Shown here: in pieces, positions 34,605 through 45,392 of the stretch
How the letters are laid out: each line of letters starts with the position of its first letter
Numbering within the stretch: position 1 is the stretch's first letter
Assembly: GCF_943734655.1 (NCBI RefSeq)
Contig: NC_071354.1
Coordinates: forward strand, 3,817,001-3,881,000
Length of the DNA: 64,000 bases
Direction: 5' to 3'
Origin: Sabethes cyaneus
Lineage: Eukaryota; Arthropoda; Insecta; Diptera; Culicidae
Notes under the pieces: generated by a model
Databases searched by the model: none
What the model was told of the DNA's origin: nothing
What the model saw: only the letters and a program-made list of their open reading frames with translations
Made by a program: the position numbers and the translations under genes

Positions 34605-37074
34605 CAGTGTTGCCACATATTCATCTGTACTAGAAGGTAAAAAAATCTTTTTCATCTGTTATTTTGCTTTCTAAAATCTGTACCAAAATCTGTACCACAA
34701 AGTTGGTTTGTTACATAGGGAAACCTGGTTTGTTTGCTTTAAAAAATACAAAAATCGCAAATTACTGATTTCTTTGATGATATTGGTACATAACCTTAAA
34801 GACAGACACGTTTTGTTTTGTTTGCATTCATGTCAAGAGGTGTTCCTCTATTGATTTCAAGTAACAAAACTGAAAGAAAAAACCCGATTTAATCCACCTA
34901 GTGGTGAAAGGAACCTTTGTTATACGGTCTTACTTGCTATTTGAGATAGAAATCGACACGTTTTCGGAACATAATTCATCTATTGGTTAACGTTGCGTAA
35001 TGCGTTGGTTTACATAAAATTTTTGAAAATTGAATACGTTTACAAAATTTGAACAAAATAGAAACACTTTTAAATTTTGATAGATCCTTTTTTCATGAAA
35101 TTGCTGAGTAAGGATAAGTAAGTTGTTATTAATCTGAGAAGTGAAAATAAAAGTAAGTTGTAAGAGGAAATCTTATTATTTAACATATCCATCCATATCC
35201 ATAGTGTATAGGTTTTTGAACTATAAATAATTTCCTGTAATGCCATTCTATTTGATTCACATCAATAGAGTTTTCTTGAATAATTTTCGTCAATTTTTAT
35301 TAACCTTCGGTTACTCACGCTGTTGTATTTTGTACAACACGTGTAGGTTTTCCAACGCCATATTGCTATAAGATTACAAATCGTTGTTTAACTAACGTAT
35401 ATTGTTCAATAAACTTATTCTGAGCAAAATATCATAATTATTCAATGCATTAATAATTTAAATTGTTGGGAAAATAGATCAGCATAAACCGACATCACAG
35501 AATCGAAGCAGAATCTGCATGCGAGGTGTACCGCAATTGACCCCAACTGGAATTTTCTCTCGTTTCTTCATACGGAAAAATGGTGTCTGTATGCAGCAAA
35601 ACTAGCCAATGTAAAATGTTTAAAATGTATCCGTCTGCTGGTAGTCGAGTAATTCGTAGTCAAAATTAAGGTATTTTTTATAATCAAAGTTCTACAGTTC
35701 CTAAACAAGCAAACATAGAGGTATACTATATTCAGCAAAGTTGTTTATTTTTATCATTTGTACAACTTTGTAATACATGAAAAAGTCATACAACAATTAC
35801 AAAAAGAGCAAAAATATAAAACCTGATTTTACATATTCATATACAATAAATAAGATTTTTCTATCTTCGCTGCAGAGATAGAAGGTTACAGTCTTTAGTA
35901 AAATTTCTTGTAATAATATGCTCTATAACTTTGCAGAACACATCAATGTGTTATATTGACAGTGAAGAAAAATAAATTTATTTATTTCACTTTTAGGGGG
36001 ATTAATCAAAATTTAAATTCCACCAGACGATAGAGCTTTCAATTTCAAGAAACTCTTCTAAAGGTTGGATAAACCTAAAACCAAGTTTTCCCAGTCAAAA
36101 CTCTAGTACGCACGTTTTCTTTGGTTTGAGGCTATTGTGCGCGCGAGTAACTGTGTTACAAAAGTAGGCGCGAGTGTTCGAGGGTTAATATCTTTTGACC
36201 GGTACCACCAATTCTTATGAAATTTTGCATATATATTCGTAGTGTCAAAACCTCTCGTTTGATATTAAAATAATTGAAATTAGGTAAATTATCTTGGTTA
36301 AAATCATTATAAATTATTGTTAATTTTGGTGTGATGTATACGGTTGCTCATAACTTTCAAATTAAACATCCAATCAAAAAATCATTCAATAGTGATCTAT
36401 TAGGATATATTATCTTTCAAATGAGACTAATAGCGCATAAATCGGTTTGGCCATCTCTGAGAAACAGGCGATAATTATTACCTTGTCAAAACAGATTTTT
36501 TAAGCATAACTTTTAAACTACTTGTTTGTTTTCAATTAAAAAATCCTGAATAATTTAGCTTTAATAAGGGCTTTCATTTGATGCTAAGATCGTTGTAATC
36601 GGTCGTGTAGTTCTGGAGAAACCCGTGTCATGTATTTTTCACATTTTTGTCTATAACTTTAAACGAAACGTCGTGTCACGAAACAACTCAATAGTGATCT
36701 ACTAGACAATAATACCTTTCAAACAAAAGTAATAGCGAACGATTCGGTTCAGTTATCTCTGAGAAACAGGCGATAGAAAAAATCATTACATACATACACA
36801 CACACACACACACAGACATTGCTCAAATCGTCGAACTCTATCGATTGGTATATGTGACTTGGCCCTCCGGGCCTCGGATCCATTTCGTGTTTTTCGACCA
36901 ATTTTTAAACCTTTGTTATAACAAAGGTAAAAATTAGTTTTTGACACCCAAAAAAATCTGTACCCATCTGTACTTTATGACAAAAGTCTGTAATCTGTAT
37001 CGTACAGAATCTGTACCAAAAAAATCGGAAAAATCTGAACTTTTCCAGATAAATCTGTACATGTGGCAACACTG
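34605..37074. mobile_element. hAT-type element with perfect 8-bp duplication
   Basis: The terminal inverted repeats CAGTGTTGCCACAT and ATGTGGCAACACTG are flanked by CTGGTGGG on both sides (34597-34604, 37075-37082). 'atctgtac' is repeated near both ends (at least three times on the left and several on the right), possibly as transposase-binding sites. No transposase is recognised. The interior holds another repeat (34913-36928). The element sits inside a minus-strand LINE remnant. Confidence 0.85.
34913..36928. repeat. Repeat bounded by ACCTTTGTTATA, nested in the hAT element
   Basis: It starts ACCTTTGTTATA and ends with the perfect palindrome ACCTTTGTTATAACAAAGGT (36909-36928). Inside are two related ~330-bp blocks ('cataactttcaaa..aaac', 'aatagtgatctattagga', 'ctctgagaaacaggcgata'; near 36350-36475 and 36650-36780) and a CA microsatellite (36790-36814). 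At 35990-36012 it shares 'ttttagggggattaatcaaa' with the fold-back arm near 21998. Class unknown. Confidence 0.5.
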
Positions 37075-37082
37075 CTGGTGGG

Positions 37083-37560
37083 GTTGTTGAACTTTTTTAC
37101 TTTGCACTGTTGTTCGGCATCATTCGACGCATTTAATTTTAGCTCAATCCTTTTAAACTCCGCTCACAGTCTGCCATAGCTCCGCCATCACAAAGTTCCT
37201 GGCTATAACATCAAAGTCATCTGCAAAGCCTAGGAGGGGCTACCGTTGCTAAAAATTGCGCCTCTCGTTTCAATGCCCGCTCTTTGGATCACACCATCAA
37301 GAGTGGTGTTGAAAAGCACACATGATAAGCCGTCACCTTGTCTCAACATTCGCCACAACTCGGAGGGACTCGAGAGTGCCCCCGGGATGCGCACAAAATG
37401 TCCAATGTAGCTTTGATCAGTCGCGATAATTTATGAGGAAAACCATGTTCGTGCATCTGCCATAGCAGGACTCGACCGGCTGTATCGTATGCTGCTTTAA
37501 AGTCATTAAAAATGTGATACTTGGGCACGTTGTGTCCCTGACATTTCTGGAAGTTATGTC
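37083..37560 (-). pseudogene. LINE reverse transcriptase remnant, minus strand
   Basis: The minus strand reads IFNDFKAAYDTAGRVLLWQ, then HGFPHKLSRLIKATL. In another frame it continues LRQGDGLSCVLFNTTLDGVIQRAGIETRGAIF. This is the RT palm of the same family as the 6.5-7.4 kb copies. The hAT element interrupts its continuation toward lower coordinates. The FADD block is degraded. Confidence 0.65.
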
Positions 37561-37739
37561 CGATGCTAAAAATTTGGTCCGTCCCTATTCAAATGTTTGA
37601 GCAATTTTATGATAAACTCCATAAAAACCTAACTAGCAGCTATTTTCAATATTTATTTTTAATGTCTCTGCTATCTCTGTGCTTCCTCGCACGAAAGAAC
37701 GTACAGTTTTTACTTAAAATGTGAGCATCTGCTTATATT

Positions 37740-37835
37740 CTTCATCGATCTTTTCAAGGTATGCCCGATCAACTTCCATTTATGCTCCCGAATTCCTGTT
37801 TGTACTTGGCGCTGGCGACATCAGCGATGGAAGCT
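37740..37835 (-). pseudogene. C-terminal piece of the LINE split by the Ty3 tandem
   Basis: On the minus strand this reads KWKLIGHTLKRSMKNIS, the WrWIGHTLRK motif of a LINE C-terminus. The upstream part of the same LINE type lies on the other side of the Ty3 array (54658-55260, minus). Confidence 0.55.
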
Positions 37836-39543
37836 TGTAACCGATGGTTACAAGTTTTTGTATTGTCTCCGCCAACTTAGTATGCTATTTCAAACTGCTC
37901 GAAAACGCCCCTTCCTAAGTCCACCCCCGAGCAATCTGTCGACAGTTGGAGTGATAGCTCTCCAAGTCTGCGGACGGAGAGATGATTCTGAGAGGAAAGT
38001 TTGCTCCGATGTGGATAGCGAGTACCCATCGCTGGGCGAGCTGTCATCTGTGTGGGTTATAGCGTTCCACGTCTTATAGACGGATCGGTAACTCAGGCGG
38101 GACGGCTCGACCAAATGGAACACAATGACCGTATGGGTTATATCATTCCATGTCTGCGGACGGAACGGTAACTCACGGTGGTAAGCTTCCTTAATACACT
38201 CTCGAAGACTCGCAACAGTATGGGTGATAACCATCCAAGCCTGCGGGCGGACGGATCACTCATACATAGCCGCGCACAGATACGTCGGAGATGTAACCAA
38301 GGTATTCAATACCACAGGATGACACTACCGAGGGAATTGTCCAAAAACGGCCTATTGTTTGGAATCGGAAAGCTTTTGAAAGCCCGATTCCAAACTGACA
38401 GAAGCTTTAAAAAGGCTCTATTCAAATAACTAGGGAGTATTCGATCTCAGAAGCTAACCGAAGTTAGAAGTGCGCGCGGTATTCGAAACGAAAAGTTTTG
38501 TTTAAATTTATATGATCTCTTTCTGTATAATGTTTTGTGTAAATTGTAAAAGAGGTAATTGTTGATAGATAAAATGGCCTGTATTGTTAATATGTGATAT
38601 AAAAGACGGATTGTAAAACTTATAGGCAAGGTGTGAAGAAGAAAAACAACTATACAAAGTTATCAAAGCAAATCAAATTAGTGAAAGTAATAGTGCCAAA
38701 AATAGTAGAAACAAAAAGGTAATTTAAATTAGGAATTAAGTTTACAAAAAAACGTTGCTGGTGGTACGGAAGGCTAAATTTAAGGCTGAAGTGATATGAT
38801 AGCTAATCCCCTCGAATAGGTCCTTGAGGGGCCTTTTATTCTCAATTCTGGTCTTCACAGATATCGGAGCGTCTAAACTACCTTCACTGCCTTCATCCGT
38901 GGCGGTGACGATCGACTTCGTCCACCATCGGCACATACCGGTTGCTTCCAAAAGACAGCAATACCGGAGATCGATACTACGTTGCGGGGCGGTTGAAGCC
39001 AGTCCACGCCAGAATCATCCCACTAGCCAGGGCGAGGCTAACCATACTGGCACGCTCTATGCCGGAGATGGTGAAACGCCCAGTTCAACAACGGACCGAA
39101 GGAACGAGGAAAGCCTTGAAAGTATACACCAGCAACATGAAAAGCGCGCAAGTAATCTAGGCTAAGCATAATCATTGTAGGGCCAGGGAAAAATAAAATG
39201 GCAAGGTAGACGTTAAACCTATTCTTTTCAACTTCACTGAACATTATCCTATAGTATAAATTCTATTGCTGTTCGCGAATCGGACTCAAAAGGAGTCGGC
39301 AGCCCTCGTCTGTTAGTTTCCACTTCGAACGACTGACTGGTTGTTTGGTTGATCCTTTGCAGCATCCCGGTACATGGTAAGATTATCCCTTTGGTTACAG
39401 TTATTCGTGAAAATTGGTTTGCTTCGGCTATTGCTGTCCCCGAGTGAAGTTACGTGAGTGTATTAATTTAGCCCAGAGACCCACACACCCTATTCCCTAT
39501 CTGCATTTCCCCTCCCCAACCGCTGAGCAGTTAGAGGCTAACA
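37836..39543 (+). repeat. LTR 1 of the Ty3 tandem
   Basis: 1708 bp, begins TGTAACCGATGGTTACA (itself an inverted repeat) and ends GGCTAACA. The U3 part holds four related blocks around 'tctgcggacgga' (37951-37995, 38052-38100, 38131-38180, 38218-38265). TATAAAAG at 38598-38605 is the best TATA box. AATAAA at 39192-39197 is a candidate poly-A signal, implying a long R region; the R limits are inferred. Confidence 0.9.
38598..38605 (+). promoter_or_regulatory. Candidate LTR TATA box
   Basis: TATAAAAG within the LTR, repeated at 46155 and 53712 in the other LTRs. Transcription would start about 25-35 nt downstream (inferred). Confidence 0.4.
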
Positions 39544-39546
39544 AAT

Positions 39547-39557
39547 TGGCGCCCAAC
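39547..39557 (+). other. Primer-binding site, tRNA-Lys type (unit 1)
   Basis: TGGCGCCCAAC starts three bases after the LTR. This 11-mer equals the 5' part of the known tRNA-Lys(1,2) primer-binding site used by gypsy-type elements. Repeated at 47104 in unit 2; absent after LTR 3. Confidence 0.8.
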
Positions 39558-39671
39558 ATACAAAACCCCACAGATTTGAAACTATTTTTCAAACCCCCGG
39601 AAGGAGAGGGCAGAAATCAGGTCCCTGATTAGATTTAGTTCGTCCTTCAAACGAATTCCCAAGTTTTAAAA

Positions 39672-41573
39672 ATGGATATTGAATTTGATATTCAATATAA
39701 GAATCTACTCGTCCACCATTTGGAGAGAGATGAAATTGAATACGAGCTTCAAATTAGAGGAATCGAGTTCACAGTAGAAGAAAATCGATCGGCAGTTACT
39801 AGAAGGCTGAAAGAGAGGGTAAAGGCAGATAAAACGAATAGTTGTGTGGATTTAGATTTTAATCGGTTAAATACTACGGTGGATGATGAAATTTCGATAA
39901 TCGACAAAAAAGTGAAGCAAATTAAAGAGTTTCTTTCCCGTAAGAAGAAGTATGAGGGTATACGTACAGCATTGAAAACGCGGCTTGTACATTGTTTTGC
40001 ACGAGTAAAAAGGCTCACAGATTTTACTGATAACGAAGAAGATCTCAAAGATATTGATACTCTAGAAACGTGTATTCGCGGCGCGTATAACAATTTCTTT
40101 TCCATATTGTCGGTAGAAGGTCAGCAAGAGATCGAAAACCAAATTAATGAATCCATGGCGAATTTAGCAATCAATCCGTTAGATCCAAATAGTGTTCGAA
40201 GATCCTCGTCGTCTAGCCACGGTGATGAGATTCCGTTTGTCACACCTGGAAGACACATGAGAAGACAATTAACATCGATAGAAAACCCAGTTAATAATTT
40301 GAATAGAATTCCCAATCAGAATATGTTTTCAACGTACATGCAAGCAGGTGCATATCCGTGGATGTTTGGCCCACCACAAATGCAAATGTGGGCGGCTCAA
40401 AAGATGTTGCATTTTAATTCAATTGAAGATTTAACGTCAAGAGTTGAGTCCCTGGAAGGTCGTGGTAGGAAGCAAAGTTCGGTAAAAGAAAGAGTACGAT
40501 ACGTTTCCCCGCGTAGAAATCGTAGTTATTCGCGTCGACGTGCGGCTAGAGAATCAACCGATTCGGAATCGGGTTGGTCATCGGATAAATCGCGTCGCGG
40601 AACAAAAGAGAAGAAAGATACTCGTCGGTCGAGACAAGGTAGACCAGTATCAGACTGGAGATTACGATACGATGGCGCGGACAACGGACAATCGTTGATG
40701 AAGTTTATAAGAGAAGTTGAATTCTATGCTAAATCAGAGAAAATGGCGAATAAGGAACTGTTTCGGTCGGCTATACACTTATTTTCCGGTCCCGCGAAAA
40801 TGTGATTCATGACAGGAGTGGAAAACGGCGATTTCACTTCCTGGGAAGAACTTAAAGAGGAACTTAAACGCGAATTTCTAAGCCCAGACCACGATCATAT
40901 GTGTGAAATACGCGCGGTTGCTCGAAAACAAGGCCCTCGCGAACGATTTCAGGATTATTACCTGGATATGCAAACTCGATTTAACTCCCTCACGAAACCC
41001 TTAACCGAACGGAAAAAATTCGACATCGTGTTCCGAAATATGCGCGCGGATTATAAAGGCCACGTGGTTTCGACCGAGATTGACAATCTCGCAGATCTTA
41101 AACGGTTCGGTAGACGGTTGGATGCAACATACTGGTATAAATACCAGGCATCGGCGAACGACAATGTCCCTCGCGGAAAAACGGCCCAAGTGAACGAGGT
41201 TCACACCGGGGCAAAACCGAAATACAATCGTAAACCGGACGATTATCAAAAAACGCGTAATTTTTATAACTCGAAAACACGGTCTCGTAGTTCGGATGAA
41301 GAAACAAAAACCGATAGCAGAAACGAAAAATACGATAGGGAGCGACCAGACTCTGAAGGACTCAATGTATTGCTTGATACTTACCGACCGCCTAGAGAAG
41401 GTTATTGTTTTAACTGTCGGCTGAAGGGTCACCACGCTCGTGACTGCCGCAGACCGAAACACAAATATTGCACTAGGTGTGGTTTTCACAATGTAGACAC
41501 TGCCACGTGTCCATACTGTGAAAAAAACGCGCCGAAGACTGTCCCCGAGGGCAGACCAGTCGAGCGTGTGTAA
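39672..41573 (+). pseudogene. gag: gag, unit 1, interrupted by an in-frame TGA
   Basis: The first segment (39672-40805, 377 codons) starts at ATG in the 'aaaaATGG' context. It has an N-terminal region with DEIEYELQIRGI, a basic Arg/Ser-rich region (about residues 275-325), and then the start of a capsid-like domain from DWRLRYDG onward. TGA at 40803-40805 falls right after SGPAKM, where related Gag proteins usually have an aromatic residue. The same frame continues at 40806 through 40809-41573 (254 codons after an ATG). That part holds the rest of the capsid domain and one CX2CX4HX4C zinc knuckle (Cys200, Cys203, His208, Cys213 of the second segment), plus a second Cys-rich cluster. Gag coats the RNA and forms particles. 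Whether the TGA is read through or lethal cannot be told from sequence. Confidence 0.85.
41522..41528 (+). promoter_or_regulatory. -1 ribosomal frameshift heptamer (unit 1)
   Basis: A AAA AAC is in the exact zero-frame phase for gag (codons AAA AAC at 41523-41528). In the pol frame a TGA (41519-41521) sits immediately upstream, and the frame is then open through pol. A hairpin starts about 8-10 nt downstream: either GACTG (41537-41541) with CAGTC (41557-41561), or an alternative stem at 41539-41554. gag ends at 41571-41573, so the overlap is about 50 nt. Confidence 0.85.
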
Positions 41574-41596
41574 AGCCCCTCAACACACACGAACAG

Positions 41597-44500
41597 GTGG
41601 ATGCTCTACAATCTTTGGGATTGGACAGAGTAGAACCTGAAGATTATCTCCATTCATCTCAAAACGAATTAAATGAAATGATCGTCTACTTAGAAAATGA
41701 CGATAAACCTTTTGTAGAAGTCACTATTTTCGGAAATGTGCTAGTGGGTCTCCTAGATAGCGGAGCCCACCTGAGTATCCTAGGAACGGGATCAGAAAAT
41801 TTTATAAAAAAATGTAAATTGAAATTGTTTCCGTCAGAAGTGTCGTTAAAAACGGCCAACGGACAAAGATTAGAAGTTTGTGGAACTGTTTACTTACCGG
41901 TCACATTTAATGGCCTGACTAAAATTGTCGAAACACTAATTGTACCTTCACTGAAAAGGCGAATACTTTTGGGAATGAATTTTTGGAATTCATTCAAAAT
42001 TAAACCCACCATAGCTAACACTAGTGTAGAAAATTTAGAGGCAGAAGACGAGGAAAATATGCGGGAGACTACCGATGATTCCGAGTCTCGTCTTAATGAA
42101 CAGCAGAAAGCCAAACTGGAAATGGTTAAAATAAAATTTAAAATAGCTGAAGGAGAAAATTTGGATACCACTACGTTAATTAGTCATCGAATTGAGCTCA
42201 CGGAGGAGGCTAAAAAGCTACCTCCGGCTCGAATTAACCCATTTCCTACGTCTCCGTCGAGACAGGAACAGATAAACGCGGAATTAGATAACATGTTGCA
42301 TGCGAAAATCATTGAAAAATCCTATAGCGATTGGGCATTGCGTCTTGTACCTGTAGACAAGCCAGATGGCACGGTGCGTCTGTGCCTAGACGCGAGAAAA
42401 TTAAACGAACGAACCATTCGAGATTCGTATCCGTTACCCCATGCCGATAGAATATTAAGTAGACTAGGGGCGGCAGAATTTATAACTACTATCGATTTAT
42501 CGAAAGCTTTCTTACAAATTCCTTTGCACCCCAGATCGCGTAAATACACCGCATTTTCCGTGTTAGGCCGTGGACTCTATCAGTTCACCCGAATGCCCTT
42601 CGGATTGGTTAACAGTCCGGCAACGCTGTCGCGGCTGATGGACCGTGTGCTAGGAGGAGGAGAGTTAGAACCAAACGTATTCGTTTATCTCGATGACATT
42701 ATAATTGTCAGCGATACGTTTGAAGAACATTTGGCTTTATTGGAAGAAGTAGCAGCCAGATTAAAAGGTGCTAATCTGTCCATAAATATTAATAAATCCC
42801 GCTTCTGTGTACCGGAAGTCCCATATTTAGGGTACATTTTGAGTCGAGAAGGTCTTAGACCAAACCCCGATAGGGTCTCGGCTATCGTTAATTACGAACG
42901 GCCCACCTCACTGAGGGCTTTGCGAAGATTTTTGGGTATGTGTAACTACTACAGGAGATTCCTGGCCAACTATAGTGAGATTACACAGCCGTTAACTAAC
43001 TTGTTGCGGAACAAACCTAAGTCGATCCACTGGAACGACCAGGCCGAGGCCGCATTCATAAATATCAAAAATCTTCTTATAAGTGCCCCAGTATTAACCA
43101 ACCCAGACTTTAAACTTCCGTTTGCGATTCACTGCGATGCAAGCGATGGCGCAATAGCAGGCGTGTTAACGCAAACGCACGAGGGAGTGGAGAAACCTGT
43201 CGCTTTTTACTCACAAAAGTTGACATCCACTCAACAAAGGTATTTTGCGACTGAGAAGGAGGGCTTAGCCGTTCTCAGGTCGATAGAAAAATTCCGGTGT
43301 TACCTGGAAGGCATCAAGTTTACGGTATACACCGATGCCTCTGCTTTAACGTACATAATGCGAAGCAGCTGGCGAACCTCTTCTCGTTTATGTCGGTGGA
43401 GCATTGATCTCCAGCGCCACGACATGGAAATAATACACAGAAAAGGCTCTGATAACATTGTAGCGGACGCGTTGTCCAGGTCCGTAGAAGAATGTGAGGT
43501 AAAATCCGGATGGTATGCTGAAATGATAGCAAAAGTTAAAAATTGTCCCGAGAAATTTAAAGATTTTAAAATAGAGAAAAATATTCTCAAAAAGTTAGTT
43601 TCCTCCCCTGATGAAATTTTGGATTACCGCTTTTCATGGAAAACGTGTATTCCCGAAGTCATGAGAGAAAGAATTTTAGTTGAAGAGCACGATGATAGCC
43701 TTCATTTAGGAGCCGAGAAAACCTTGGCAAAAGTAAGAAAAAAATATTTCTGGCCGAAGATGCCCCACGATGTAAAAGAATATATAAGAAAATGTACTGT
43801 ATGTAAACAAAATAAGCCGTGCAACCGAGCACAGCTACCTGAACCAGGAAAGCAACGGCTTACAACTAAACCCTTTCAAATTATTGCACTAGATTATATT
43901 CAATCACTCCCTAGAAGCAAGAACGGTAACGCACACCTGTTGGTAATAATGGATCTGTTCTCAAAGTGGAGTCTGCTGGTACCGGTAAAACGAATAGCAG
44001 CTCCACAGGTAGTACAAATATTAGAAGAGGCATGGTTTAGAAGGTACTCGGTACCAGAATTTCTGATTTCGGATAATGCCACAACGTTTCTTTCCAAAGA
44101 ATTCAAAGCACTTCTTTCAAAATATGGGGTTCAACACTGGGCCACTTCCCGGCATCACAGCCAGGCCAACCCAGTTGAAAGGTTGAACCGCACCATAAAT
44201 TCTTGTATTCGATCCTATGTAAAAATAAACCAAAAAGAATGGGATAGTCGCATTTCTGAAATAGAATATTGTTTAAATAATTCTCCACATAGTGCAAGTG
44301 GATTCTCCCCCTATCGGATTCTGTTCGGACACGAAATCATAAGTAAAGCAGAAGAACACCGAATGGATAGGGACGAGAGAGATTTGTCTGAAGAGGAAAG
44401 AATGGAAAGGAAAAGGGAAATCGATAAAACTATTTATTCCATAGTACAGAAAAATTTAAGAAAAGCGCATGAAAAAGTTATAAATACCTACCATTTACGA

Positions 44501-44716
44501 TCGAAGAACGTTGCACCGGTCTACAGTGTCGGTCAGCGGGTCTTCAAAAGAAATTTCCGTCAGTCGTCGGCCGCAGAGGGATACAACTCCAAGCTGGATG
44601 CCCTGTATCTTCCGTGCACGATCCTAGCAAGAGTCGGTACAAGTTCGTATGAACTGGCCGACGAAGCAGGAAAACCCATTGGGGTATTTTCTGTAGCCGA
44701 TCTGAAGCCCGAATGA
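41597..44716 (+). CDS. pol: pol polyprotein, unit 1 (PR-RT-RNase H-IN)
   Basis: This is 1039 codons from a GTG at 41597, though the frame is open from 41522 and translation most likely enters by -1 frameshift from gag, not at this codon. Order of domains (numbered from 41597): aspartic protease with DSGA at 54-57 and an ILLGMNF block near 141; reverse transcriptase with catalytic D300 (TIDLSKAF) and YLDD at 364-367; RNase H with D514 (HCDAS) and a later TDAS block; integrase with an HHCC zinc site (H698, H703, C733, C736) and catalytic D766, D826, E861. The last pair are separated by 34 residues, one fewer than the usual 35. The C-terminus (VGQRVFKRN..., SYELADEAGK) resembles the GPY/F-type tail. 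No chromodomain is seen. No stop or frameshift is present; all catalytic residues are there. Confidence 0.95.
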   Translation: MDALQSLGLDRVEPEDYLHSSQNELNEMIVYLENDDKPFVEVTIFGNVLVGLLDSGAHLSILGTGSENFIKKCKLKLFPSEVSLKTANGQRLEVCGTVYLPVTFNGLTKIVETLIVPSLKRRILLGMNFWNSFKIKPTIANTSVENLEAEDEENMRETTDDSESRLNEQQKAKLEMVKIKFKIAEGENLDTTTLISHRIELTEEAKKLPPARINPFPTSPSRQEQINAELDNMLHAKIIEKSYSDWALRLVPVDKPDGTVRLCLDARKLNERTIRDSYPLPHADRILSRLGAAEFITTIDLSKAFLQIPLHPRSRKYTAFSVLGRGLYQFTRMPFGLVNSPATLSRLMDRVLGGGELEPNVFVYLDDIIIVSDTFEEHLALLEEVAARLKGANLSININKSRFCVPEVPYLGYILSREGLRPNPDRVSAIVNYERPTSLRALRRFLGMCNYYRRFLANYSEITQPLTNLLRNKPKSIHWNDQAEAAFINIKNLLISAPVLTNPDFKLPFAIHCDASDGAIAGVLTQTHEGVEKPVAFYSQKLTSTQQRYFATEKEGLAVLRSIEKFRCYLEGIKFTVYTDASALTYIMRSSWRTSSRLCRWSIDLQRHDMEIIHRKGSDNIVADALSRSVEECEVKSGWYAEMIAKVKNCPEKFKDFKIEKNILKKLVSSPDEILDYRFSWKTCIPEVMRERILVEEHDDSLHLGAEKTLAKVRKKYFWPKMPHDVKEYIRKCTVCKQNKPCNRAQLPEPGKQRLTTKPFQIIALDYIQSLPRSKNGNAHLLVIMDLFSKWSLLVPVKRIAAPQVVQILEEAWFRRYSVPEFLISDNATTFLSKEFKALLSKYGVQHWATSRHHSQANPVERLNRTINSCIRSYVKINQKEWDSRISEIEYCLNNSPHSASGFSPYRILFGHEIISKAEEHRMDRDERDLSEEERMERKREIDKTIYSIVQKNLRKAHEKVINTYHLRSKNVAPVYSVGQRVFKRNFRQSSAAEGYNSKLDALYLPCTILARVGTSSYELADEAGKPIGVFSVADLKPE

Positions 44717-45392
44717 TAAACAGCGACATTCTTATAGCCTTCAAAACTGGTGGCAGTGAAATAGAAAACTGTTACTGCGGACGTCTCTGCAAAAACACTG
44801 ACCGTAAGAGAGTACACATGAGGATCCTGCTAACACTTTTGATAATTGATGCTTTTTCGTAACCTTGGTTTACCTGAGATAGTTCCGATCGTCTCCTTCA
44901 AATGAAATTTTCCTGATCAGCAGAAACCCACGCGAACGAAGAAGCAATTCAACACCGATTAATGTAGGGATAAATTCTGCGATTTCGAGCGCTCCAGGAG
45001 AAATTCCTTTTAACGACACAATCGAAGACGTCGTCTTGATAAACCGCAGAATATTTCGCGAAAATTCGGTATATTTATAGAGGGAAAAAACACGAGAAAT
45101 TAAGCGATTATCACTAGCTCCGTAGAAAAACGTGCAAATGAAACTCAGATGAAAATTTTTGACAATTCTCCACACGTAGGTGTAGTAGTGTAATGAGATC
45201 TCTGAGTTCTCTTTAGACTTCCATGCAGTTAAGTAGAAAGATAGAACGAGGGTCACAAAGTCCGTAATCAGATAGAACTGGAATTGAATTTATGAAAATA
45301 AACTAATTACCAGTAAACACTGTCTGAGATAAAGAGGTGGGAATTGGTCAAATATTGAAAGTCTAGAGAGAGAGGAGGGGTCGATGGGGTAT
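44717..45392 (+). other. 3' internal untranslated region of unit 1
   Basis: 676 bp between pol and LTR 2 with no env. A minus-strand 128-codon frame lies at 44870-45256 (repeated at 52427-52813), unrecognised. The purine run 45365-45380 is a candidate polypurine tract, but 12 nt ('tcgatggggtat') separate it from the LTR. Confidence 0.6.
45365..45380 (+). other. Candidate polypurine tract (unit 1)
   Basis: AGAGAGAGAGGAGGGG, all purine. Copy at 52922-52937. The 12-nt gap to the LTR start is unusual; 'gatgggg' just before the LTR is the alternative. Confidence 0.45.

Noticed and set aside
38824..39165. 113- and 72-codon frames in each LTR
   Set aside because: Overlapping frames inside the LTR transcript region with no family resemblance; repeated three times only because the LTR is.
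41597..41599. GTG as the start of an independently translated pol
   Set aside because: The frame is open back to the frameshift heptamer and a stop lies immediately before it, so entry by -1 shift is the better reading.
44717..45392. An env gene after pol
   Set aside because: Only 676 bp remain before the LTR and no plus-strand frame of useful length or signal-peptide/transmembrane pattern is present.
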